Positions 25,371-36,671 of a stretch of DNA of 44,637 bases are shown in pieces. Under the pieces are notes generated by a model, which was not told the origin of the DNA, made no database searches, and saw only the letters and a program-made list of their open reading frames with translations. Both the position numbers and the translations under genes were made by a program. Numbering within the stretch: the stretch's first letter is position 1; each line of letters begins with the position of its first letter. Location: contig NW_003139233.1 of the NCBI RefSeq assembly GCF_000003605.2, positions 1 to 44,637 of the forward strand, given 5' to 3'. The stretch comes from Saccoglossus kowalevskii. Lineage: Eukaryota; Hemichordata; Enteropneusta; Harrimaniidae.

Positions 25371-28300
25371 TTCACTAAAGCTGACAGTGTACTGGGACAC
25401 TTGATATGGTCAATACATTGATTTGTCATCACTAAGGCTGACAGTGTATTGGGACACTTGATAGGGTCAATACATTGATTTGTCATCACTAAGGCTGACA
25501 GTGTACTGGGACAATTGATAGGATCAATACATTGATTTGTCACCACTAAGGCTGACATTGTACTGGGACACTTGATATGGTCAATACATTGATTTGTCAC
25601 CACTAAAGCTGACAGTGTACTGGGACACTTGATATGGTCAATACATTGAGTTGTCATCACTAAGGCTGACAGTGTACTGGGACACTTGATAGGGTCAATA
25701 CATTGATTTGTCACCACTAAGCCTGACAGTGTACTGGGACACTTGATAGGGTCAGTACATTGGTTTGACATCACTCAGGCTGACAGTGTACTGGGACACT
25801 TGATAAGGTCAATACATTGATTTGTCATCACTAAGGCTGACAGTGTACTGGGACACTTGATAGGGTCAGTACAATGGTTTGTCTTCACTAAGGCTGGCAG
25901 TGTACTGGGACACTTGATATGGTCAATACATTGATTTGTCATCACTAAGGCTGACAGTGTATTGGGACACTTGATAGGGTCAATACATTGATTTGTCACC
26001 ACTACGCCTGACAGTGTACTGGGACACTTGATAGGGTCACTACATTGGTTTGTCATCACTAAGGCTGACAGTGTACTAGGACACTTGATAGGGTCAGTAC
26101 ATGGATTTGTCATCACTAAGGCTGACAGTGTACTAGGATACTTGATAGGGTCAGTACATTGATTTGTCATCACTAAGGCTGACAGTGTACTGGGACACTT
26201 GATATGGTCAATACATTGATTTGTCATCACTTAGGCTGACAGTGTACTGGGACACTTGATAGGGTCAGTACATTGGTTTGTCATCACTAAGGCTGACAGT
26301 GTACTGGGACATCTGATAGGGTCAGTACATTGATTTGTCATCACTAAGGCTGACAGTGTACTGGGACAATTGATAGGGTCAATACATTGATTTGTCACCA
26401 CTAAGGCTGACATTGTACTGGGACACTTGATATTGTCAATACATTGATTTGTCACCACTAAAGCTGACAGTGTACTGGGACACTTGATACGGTCAATACA
26501 TTGAGTTGTCATCACTAAGGCTGACAGTGTACTGGGACACTTGATAGGGTCAATACATTGATTTGTCACCACTAAGCCTGACGGTGTACTGGGACACTTG
26601 ATAGGGTCAGTACATTGATTTGTCATCACTTAGGCTGACAGTGTACTGGGACACTTGATAGGGTCAGTACATTGGTTTGTCATCACTAAGGCTGACAGTG
26701 TACTGGGACACTTGATAGGGTCAATACATTGATTTTTCACCACTACGCCAGTCAGTGTACTGGGACACTTGATAGGGTCAGTACATTGGTTTGTCATCAC
26801 TAAGGCTGACAGTGTACTGGGACACTTGATATGGTCAATACATTGATTTGTCATCACTAAGCCTGACAGTGTACTGGGACACTTGATAGGGTCAGTACAT
26901 TTGTTTGTCATCACTAAGGCTGACAGTGTACTGGGACACTTGATATGGTCAATACATTGATTTGTCATCACTAAGTCTGACAGTGTACTGGGACACTTGA
27001 TAGGGTCAATACATTGATTTGTCATCACTAAGGCTGACAGTGTATTGGGACACTTGATAGGGTCAGAACATTTGTTTGTCATCACTAAGGCTGACAGTGT
27101 ACTGGGACACTTGATATGGTCAATACATTGATTTGTCATCACTAAGTCTGACAGTGTACTGGGACACTTGATAGGGTCAATACATTGATTTGTCATCACT
27201 AAGGCTGACAGTGTAATGGGACACTTGATAGGGTCAGTACATGGATTTGTCATCACTAAGGCTGACAGTGTACTAGGATACTTGATAGGGTCAGTACATT
27301 GATTTGTCATCACTAAGGCTGACAGTGTACTGGGACACTTGATATGATCAATACATTGATTTGTCATCACTTAGGCTGACAGTGTACTGGGACACTTGAT
27401 AGGGTCAGTACATTGGTTTGTCATCAATAAGGCTGACAGTGTACTGCGACATCTGATAGGGTCAGTACATTGATTTGTCACCACTAAGGCTGACAGTGTA
27501 CTGGGACACTTGATATGGTCAGTACAATGGTTTGTCTTCACTAAGGCTGACAGTGTACTGGGACACTTGATATGGTCAATACATTGATTTGTCATCACTA
27601 AGGCTGACAGTGTATTGGGACACTTGATAGGGTCAATACATTGATTTGTCACCACTAAGCCTGACAGTGTACTGGGACACTTGATATGGTCAGTACATTG
27701 ATTTGTCATCACTAAGTCTGACAGTGTACTGGGACACTTGATAGGGCCAATACATTGATTTGTCATCACTAAGGCTGACAGTGTACTGGGACACTTGATA
27801 TGGTCAGTACATTGATTTGTCTTCACTAAGGCTGACAGTGTACTGGGACACTTGATATGGTCAATACATTGATTTGTCATCACTAAGGCTGACATTGTAC
27901 TGGGACACTTGATATGGTCAATACATTGATTTGTCATCACTAAGCCTGACAGTGTACTGGGACACTTGATAGGGTCAATACATTGATTTGTCATCACTAA
28001 GGCTGACAGTGTACTGGGACACTTGATATGGTCAATACATTGATTTGTCATCACTAAGTCTGACAGTGTACTGGGACACTTGATAGGGTCAATACATTGA
28101 TTTGTCATCACTAAGGCTGACAGTGTATTGGGACACTTGATAGGGTCAGAACATTTGTTTGTCATCACTAAGGCTGACAGTGTACTGGGACACTTGATAG
28201 GGTGAGTACGGTGGTTTGTCATCACTGAGGCTGACAGTGTACTGGGACAATTGATAGGGTCAGTACATTGATTTGTCATCACTAAGGCTGACAGTGTACT

Positions 28301-29140
28301 GGGACACTTGATAGGGTCAATACATTGATTTGTCATCACTAAGGCTGACAGTGTACTGGGACACTTGATAGGGTCAGTACATTGATTTGTCATCACTAAG
28401 TCTGATAGTGTACTGTGACACTTGATATGGTCAATACATTGATTTGTCATCACTAAGGCTGACAGTGTATTGGGACACTTGATAGGGTCAATACATTGAT
28501 TTGTCATCACTAAGGCTGACAGTGTACTGGGACACTTGATAGGGTCAATACATTGATTTGTCACCACTAAGGCTGACATTGTACTGGGACACTTGATATG
28601 GTCAATACATTGATTTGTCATCACTAAAGCTGACAGTGTACTGGGACACTTGATATGGTCAATACATTGATTTGTCATCACTAAGGCTGACAGTGTACTG
28701 GGACACTTGATATGGTCAGTACATTGGTTTGTCTTCACTAAGGCTGACAGTGTACTGGGACACTTGATATGGTCAATACATTGATTTGTCATCACTAAGG
28801 CTGACAGTGTACTGGGACACTTGATATGGTCAATACATTGATTTGTCACCACTAAGGCTGACAGTGTACTGGGACACTTGATATGGTCAATACATTGATT
28901 TGTCATCACTAAGGCTGACAGTGTACTGGGACACTTGATATGGTCAATACATTGATTTGTCTTCACTAAGGCTGACAGTGTACTGCGACACTTGATATGG
29001 TCAATACATTGATTTGTCATCACTAAGGCTGACAGTGTAATGGGATACTTGATAGGGTCAGTACATTGATTTGTCATCACTAAGGCTGACAGTGTAATGG
29101 GACACTTGATAGGGTCAGTACATTGATTTGTCATCACTAA
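25371..29140. repeat. A-type block 2: indel-free sequence
   Basis: After the 1-bp deletion at 25,370 the array keeps exact 57-bp phase for about 3.8 kb. The ACTCAGG marker reappears at 25,775, with ACTTAGG markers at 26,231, 26,630 and 27,371. The AAGACTGAC unit disappears. The stretch from 27,371 to 29,137 is open for 588 codons on the minus strand. The block ends at the CTGA insertion at 29,141. No unique sequence was seen. Confidence 0.7.
25850..26790. repeat. Segment duplicated 15.5 kb away, copy 1 (partner 41,363-42,303)
   Basis: About 940 bp match 41,363-42,303 at a constant offset of 15,513 bp. Landmarks include ACTACGCC (26,001 and 41,514), the ACATGGATTTG unit, GACATCTG, the rare GATATTGTCAAT (26,429 and 41,942), GATACGGTC and CTGACGGTG. 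Differences seen by eye include GGCTGGCAG near 25,893 and TTTTTCACC near 26,734 in this copy, and TATATGG near 41,611 in the partner. Confidence 0.78.
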
Positions 29141-29880
29141 GGCTGACTGACAGTGTACTGGGACACTTGATAGGGTCAGTACATTGATTTGTCATCACTA
29201 AGGCTGACAGTGTACTGGGACACTTGATATGGTCAGCACATTGGTTTGTCATCACTAAGTCTGACAGTGTACTGGGACACTTGATAGGGCCAATACATTG
29301 ATTTGTCATCACTAAGGCTGACAGTGTAATGGGATACTTGATAGGGTCAGTACATTGATTTGTCATCACTAAGGCTAACAGTGTACTGGGACACTTGATA
29401 GGGTCAGTACATTGATTTGTCATCACTAAGGCTGACAGTGTACTGGGACACTTGATATGGTCAGTACAATGGTTTGTCTTCACTAAGGCTGACAGTGTAC
29501 TGGGACACTTGATATGGTCAATACATTGATTTGTCATCACTAAGGCTGACAGTGTACTGGGACACTTGATATGGTCAGTACATTGATTTGTCACCACTAA
29601 GACTGACAGTGTACTGGGACACTTGATATGGTCAGTACATTGATTGTTCATCACTAAAGCTGACAGTGTACTGGGACACTTGATAGGGTCAATACATTGA
29701 TTTGTCATCACTAAGCTGACAGTGTACTGGGACACTTGATATGGTCAATACATTGATTTGTCATCACTAAGGCTGACAGTGTACTGGGACACTTGATATG
29801 GTCAGTACATTGATTTGTCACCACTAAGACTGACAGTGTACTGGGACACTTGATATGGTCAGTACATTGATTGTTCATCA

Positions 29881-30729
29881 CTAAGGCTGACAGTGTAATG
29901 GGACACTTGATAGGGTCAGTACATGGATTTATCATCACTAAGGCTGACAGTGTACTAGGATACTTGATAGGGTCAGTACATTGATTTGTCATCACTGATT
30001 TGTCAGTACATTGATATGGTCAGTACATTGATTTGTCATCACTAAGTCTGACAGTGTACTGGGACACTTGATAGGGCCAATACATTGATTTGTCATCACT
30101 AAGGCTGACAGTGTAATGGGATACTTGATAGGGTCAGTACATTGATTTGTCATCACTAAGGCTGACAGTGTAATGGGACACTTGATAGGGTCAGTACATT
30201 GATTTGTCATCACTAAGGCTGACTGACAGTGTACTGGGACACTTGATAGGGTCAGTACATTGATTTGTCATCACTAAGGCTGACAGTGTACTGGGACACT
30301 TGATATGGTCAGTACATTGGTTTGTCATCACTAAGTCTGACAGTGTACTGGGACACTTGATAGGGCCAATACATTGATTTGTCATCACTAAGGCTGACAG
30401 TGTAATGGGATACTTGATAGGGTCAGTACATTGATTTGTCATCACTAAGGCTAACAGTGTACTGGGACACTTGATAGGGTCAGTACATTGATTTGTCATC
30501 ACTAAGGCTGACAGTGTACTGGGACACTTGATATGGTCAGTACAATGGTTTGTCTTCACTAAGGCTGACAGTGTACTGGGACACTTGATATGGTCAATAC
30601 ATTGATTTGTCATCACTAAGGCTGACAGTGTACTGGGACACATGATATGGTCAGTACATTGATTTGTCACCACTAAGACTGACAGTGTACTGGGACACTT
30701 GATATGGTCAGTACATTGATTGTTCATCA
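29881..30729. repeat. Third copy of the 849-bp 15-unit block
   Basis: The block found in tandem at 19,339-21,036 reappears here, 9,693 bp from its second copy. It has the same 47-bp unit (29,993), the same CTGA insertion (30,217) and the same total length. One private change seen is GGACACATGATATGG near 30,648. The left flank also resembles the end of the first copy, so the donor was probably already duplicated. Confidence 0.85.
29993..30039. repeat. Rearranged 47-bp unit, copy 3
   Basis: It has the same 47-bp chimeric unit structure as at 19,451 and 20,300, within the third 849-bp block. Confidence 0.85.
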
Positions 30730-32498
30730 CTAAGGCTGACAGTGTACTGGGACACTTGATAGGGTCAATACATTGATTTGTCACCACTAAGCCTGACAGT
30801 GTACTGGGACACTTGATAGGGTCAGTACATTGGTTTGTCGTCACTAAGGCTGACAGTGTACTGGGACACTTGATATGGTCAGTGCATTGATTTGTCACCA
30901 CTAAGGCTGACAGTGTACTGGGACACTTGATATGGTCAGTACATTGATTTGTCATCACTAAGGCTGACAGTGTACTAGGACACTTGATAAGGTAAGTACA
31001 TTGGTTTGTCATCACTAAGGCTGACAGTGTACTGGTACACTTGATAGGGTCAGTACATTGATTTGTCACCACTAAGGCTGACAGTGTACTGGGACACTTG
31101 ATATGGTCAGTACAATGGTTTGTCATCACTAAGGCTGACAGTGTACTGGGACACTTGATAGGGTCAGTACATTGATTTGTCATCACTATGTGTGACAGTG
31201 TACTGGGACACTTGATAGGGCCAATACATTGATTTGTCATCACTAAGGCTGACAGTGTAATGGGATACTTGATAGGGTCAGTACATTGATTTGTCATCAG
31301 TAAGGCTGACAGTGTACTGGGACACTTGATGGGGTCAGTACATTGATTTGTCACCACTAAGGCTGACAGTGTACTGGGATACTTGATAGGGCCAATGCAT
31401 TGATTGGTCATCACTAAGGCTGACAGTGTAATGAGACACTTGATATGGTCAATACATTGATTTGTCATCACTAAGTCTGATAGTGTACTGGGACACTTGA
31501 TAGGGTGAGTACGGTGGTTTGTCATCACTGAGGCTGACAGTGTACTGGGACAATTGATAGGGTCAGTACATTGGTTTGTCATCGCTAAGGCTGACAGTGT
31601 ACTGGGACACTTGATAGGGTCAATACATTAATTTGTCATCACTAAGGCTGACAGTGTACTGGGACACTTGATAGGGTCAGTACATTGGTTTGTCATCACT
31701 AAGTCTGATAGTGTACTGTGTCACTTGATAGGGTCAATACATTGATTTGTCATCACTAAGGCTGACAGTGTAATGGGACACTTGATAGGGTCAGTACATT
31801 GATTTGTCATCACTAAGGCTGACTGACAGTGTACTGGGACACTTGATAGGGTCAGTACATTGATTTGTCATCACTAAGGCTGACAGTGTACTGGGACACT
31901 TGATATGGTCAGTACATTGGTTTGTCATCACTAAGTCTGACAGTGTACTGGGACACTTGATAGGGCCAATACATTGATTTGTCATCACTAAGGCTGACAG
32001 TGTACTGGGACACTTGATGGGGTCAGTACATTGATTTGTCATCACTAAGGCTGACAGTGTACTGGGACACTTGATATGGTCAATACATTGATTTGTCATC
32101 ACTAAGTCTGACAGTGTACTGGGACGCTTGATAGGGTCAATACATTGATTTGTCATCACTAAGGCTGACAGTGTAATGGGACACTTGATAGGGTCAGTAC
32201 ATGGATTTATCATCACTAAGGCTGACAGTGTACTAGGATACTTGATAGGGTCAGTACATTGATTTGTCATCACTAAGGCTGACAGTGTACTGGGACACTT
32301 GATATGGTCAATACATTGATTTGTCATCACTTAGGCTGACAGTGTACTGGGACACTTGATAGGGTCAGTACATTGGTTTGTCATCACTAAGGCTGACAGT
32401 GTACTGGGACATCTGATAGGGTCAGTACATTGATTTGTCATCACTAAGGCTGACAGTGTACTGGGACACTTGATATGGTCAGTACAATGGTTTGTCTT

Positions 32499-32530
32499 CA
32501 CTAAGGCTGGTCAGTACAATGGTTTGTCTT
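32499..32530. repeat. Truncated 32-bp unit, copy 1
   Basis: The unit reads CACTAAGGCT joined directly to GGTCAGTACAATGG. Twenty-five bases of a normal unit are missing, from GACAGTG through GATAT. The two sides of the break share short similarity (CTGACAG and TGGTCAG), as expected of slippage. The only other copy is at 33,671. Confidence 0.88.
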
Positions 32531-33670
32531 CACTATGGCTGACAGTGTACTGGGACACTTGATATGGTCAATACATTGATTTGTCATCACTAAGGCTGAC
32601 AGTGTACTGGGACACTTGATATGGTCAGTACATTGATTTGTCACCACTAAGACTGACAGTGTACTGGGACACTTGATATGGTCAGTACATTGATTGTTCA
32701 TCACTAAGGCTGACAGTGTACTGGGACACTTGATAGGGTCAATACATTGATTTGTCACCACTAAGCCTGACAGTGTACTGGGACACTTGATAGGGTCAGT
32801 ACATTGGTTTGTCGTCACTAAGGCTGACAGTGTATTGGGACACTTGATATGGTCAATACATTGATTTGTCTTCACTAAGGCTGACAGTGTACTGGGACAC
32901 TTGATATGGTCAGTGCATTGATTTGTCATCACTAACGCTGACAGTGTATTGGGACACTTGATATGGTCAGTACATTGATTTGTCATCACTATGTCTGACA
33001 GTGTACTGGGACACTTGATAGGGTCAATACATTGATTTGTCATCACTAAGGCTGACAGTGTAATGGGATACTTGATAGGGTCAGTACATTGATTTGTCAT
33101 CAGTAAGGCTGACAGTGTACTGGGACACTTGATGGGGTCAGTACATTGATTTGTCACCACTAAGGCTGACAGTGTACTGGGATACTTGATAGGGATAATA
33201 CATTGATTTGTCATCACTAAGGCTGACAGTGTAATGGGACACTTGATATGGTCAATACATTGATTTGTCATCACTAAGTCTGATAGTGTACTGGGACACT
33301 TGATAGGGTGAGTACGGTGGTTTGTCATCACTGAGGCTGACAGTGTACTGGGACAATTGATAGGGTCAGTACATTGGTTTGTCATCGCTAAGGCTGACAG
33401 TGTACTGGGACACTTGATAGGGTCAATACATTAATTTGTCATCACTAAGGCTGACAGTGTACTGGGACACTTGATATGGTCAATACATTGATTTGTCATC
33501 ACTTAGGCTGACAGTGTACTGGGACACTTGATAGGGTCAGTACATTGGTTTGTCATCACTAAGGCTGACAGTGTACTGGGACATCTGATAGGGTCAGTAC
33601 ATTGATTTGTCATCACTAAGGCTGACAGTGTACTGGGACACTTGATATGGTCAGTACAATGGTTTGTCTT

Positions 33671-33702
33671 CACTAAGGCTGGTCAGTACAATGGTTTGTC
33701 TT
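33671..33702. repeat. Truncated 32-bp unit, copy 2
   Basis: This is an exact copy of the 32-bp unit at 32,499, 1,172 bp away, carried by the 21-unit tandem duplication. Confidence 0.88.
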
Positions 33703-36671
33703 CACTATGGCTGACAGTGTACTGGGACACTTGATATGGTCAATACATTGATTTGTCATCACTAAGGCTGACAGTGTACTGGGACACTTGATATGGTCAG
33801 TACATTGATTTGTCACCACTAAGACTGACAGTGTACTGGGACACTTGATATGGTCAGTACATTGATTGTTCATCACTAAGGCTGACAGTGTACTGGGACA
33901 CTTGATAGGGTCAATACATTGATTTGTCACCACTAAGCCTGACAGTGTACTGGGACACTTGATAGGGTCAGTACATTGGTTTGTCGTCACTAAGGCTGAC
34001 AGTGTATTGGGACACTTGATATGGTCAATACATTGATTTGTCTTCACTAAGGCTGACAGTGTACTGGGACACTTGATATGGTCAGTGCATTGATTTGTCA
34101 CCACTAAGGCTGACAGTGTATTGGGACACTTGATATGGTCAGTACATTGATTTGTCATCACTATGTCTGACAGTGTACTGGGACACTTGATAGGGCCAAT
34201 ACATTGATTTGTCATCACTAAGGCTGACAGTGTAATGGGATACTTGATAGGGTCAGTACATTGATTTGTCATCAGTAAGGCTGACAGTGTACTGGGACAC
34301 TTGATGGGGTCAGTACATTGATTTGTCACCACTAAGGCTGACAGTGTACTGGGATACTTGATAGGGATAATACATTGATTTGTCATCACTAAGGCTGACA
34401 GTGTAATGGGACACTTGATATGGTCAATACATTGATTTGTCATCACTAAGTCTGATAGTGTACTGGGACACTTGATAGGGTGAGTACGGTGGTTTGTCAT
34501 CACTGAGGCTGACAGTGTACTGGGACAATTGATAGGGTCAGTACATTGGTTTGTCATCGCTAAGGCTGACAGTGTACTGGGACACTTGATAGGGTCAATA
34601 CATTAATTTGTCATCACTAAGGCTGACAGTGTACTGGGACACTTGATAGGGTCAGTACATTGGTTTGTCATCACTAAGTCTGATAGTGTACTGTGACACT
34701 TGATAGGGTCAATACATTGATTTGTCATCACTAAGGCTGACAGTGTAATGGGACACTTGATAGGGTCAGTACATTGATTTGTCATCACTAAGGCTGACTG
34801 ACAGTGTACTGGGACACTTGATAGGGTCAGTACATTGATTTGTCATCACTAAGGCTGACAGTGTACTGGGACACTTGATATGGTCAGTACATTGGTTTGT
34901 CATCACTAAGTCTGACAGTGTACTGGGACACTTGATAGGGCCAATACATTGATTTGTCATCACTAAGGCTGACAGTGTACTGGGACACTTGATGGGGTCA
35001 GTACATTGATTTGTCATCACTAAGGCTGACAGTGTACTGGGACACTTGATATGGTCAGTACATTGATTTGTCACCACTAAGACTGACAGTGTCCTGGGAC
35101 ACTTGATATGGTCAGTACATTGATTGTTCATCACTAAGGCTGACAGTGTACTGGGACACTTGATAGGGTCAATACATTGATTTGTCACCACTAAGCCTGA
35201 CAGTGTACTGGGACACTTGATAGGGTCCGTACATTGGTTTGTCGTCACTAAGGCTGACAGTGTACTGGGACACTTGATATGGTCAATACATTGATTTGTC
35301 ATCACTAAGTCTGACAGTGTACTGGGACACTTGATAGGGTCAATACATTGATTTGTCATCACTAAGGCTGACAGTGTACTGGGACACTTGATAGGGTCAG
35401 TACATTGATTTGTCATCACTAAGGCTGACAGTGTACTGGGACACTTGATAGGGCCAATACATTGATTTGTCATCACTAAGGCTGATAGTGTAATGGGACA
35501 CTTGATAGGGTGAGTACGGTGGTTTGTCATCACTGAGGCTGACAGTGTACTGGGACAATTGATATGGTCAGTACATTGGTTTCTCATCACTAAGGCTGAC
35601 AGTGTACTGCGATACTTGATAGGGTCAATATATTGATTTGTCATCACTAAGGCTGACAGTGTACTGGGACACTTGATAGGGTCAGTACATTGGTTTGTCA
35701 TCACTAAGTCTGATAATGTACTGTGACACTTGATAGGGTCAGTACATTGATTTGTCATCACAAAGGCTGACAGTGTACTGGGACACTTGATATGGTCAGT
35801 ACATTGATTTGTCACCACTAAGACTGACAGTGTACTGGGACACTTGATATGGTCAGTACATTGATTGTTCATCACTAAGGCTGACAGTGTACTGGGACAC
35901 TTGATAGGGTCAATACATTGATTTGTCACCACTAAGCCTGACAGTGTACTGGGACACTTGATAGGGTCAGTACATTGGTTTGTCGTCACTAAGGCTGACA
36001 GTGTATTGGGACACTTGATATGGTCAATACATTGATTTGTCTTCACTAAGGCTGACAGTGTACTGGGACACTTGATATGGTCAATACATTGATTTGTCAT
36101 CACTAAGGCTGACAGTGTACTGGGACACTTGATATGGTCAGTACATTGATTTGTCACCACTAAGACTGACAGTGTACTGGGACACTTGATATGGTCAGTA
36201 CATTGATTGTTCATCACTAAGGCTGACAGTGTACTGGGACACTTGATAGGGTCAATACATTGATTTGTCATCACTAAGGCTGACAGTGTACTAGAACACT
36301 TGATAGGGTCAGTACGTTGATTTGTCATCACTAAGGCTGACAGTGTACTGGGACACTTGATATGGTCAATACATTGATTTGTCATCACTAAGTCTGACAG
36401 TGTACTGGGACACTTGATAGGGTCAGTACATTGATTTGTCATCACTAAGGCTGACAGTGTACTGGAACACTTGATAGGGTCAGTACATTGATTTGTCATC
36501 ACTAAGGCTGACAGTGTACTGGGACACTTGATAGGGTCAGTACATTGATTTGTCATCACTAAGGCTGACAGTGTACTGGGATACTTGATAGGGTCAATAC
36601 ATTGATTTGTCATCACTAAGGCTGACAGTGTACTGGGACACTTGATAGGGTCAGTACATTGATTTGTCTCA

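Larger units (their letters stand above)
32283..34646. repeat. 21-unit (1,172-bp) tandem higher-order repeat, two copies
   Basis: Bases from about 32,283 to 33,474 are repeated at 33,455 to 34,646 at a period of 1,172 bp (21 units minus 25). Each copy carries one 32-bp unit (32,499 and 33,671). The match includes ACTATGGCTG, the AAGACTGAC module, ATCAGTAAGG, GATGGGGTC, GATAGGGATAATAC and CATTAATTTG. A few differences are visible, such as CACTAACGC near 32,933 against CACTAAGGC near 34,105. Left of 32,283 and right of 34,646 the two flanks differ, which places the exchange points. Confidence 0.9.
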
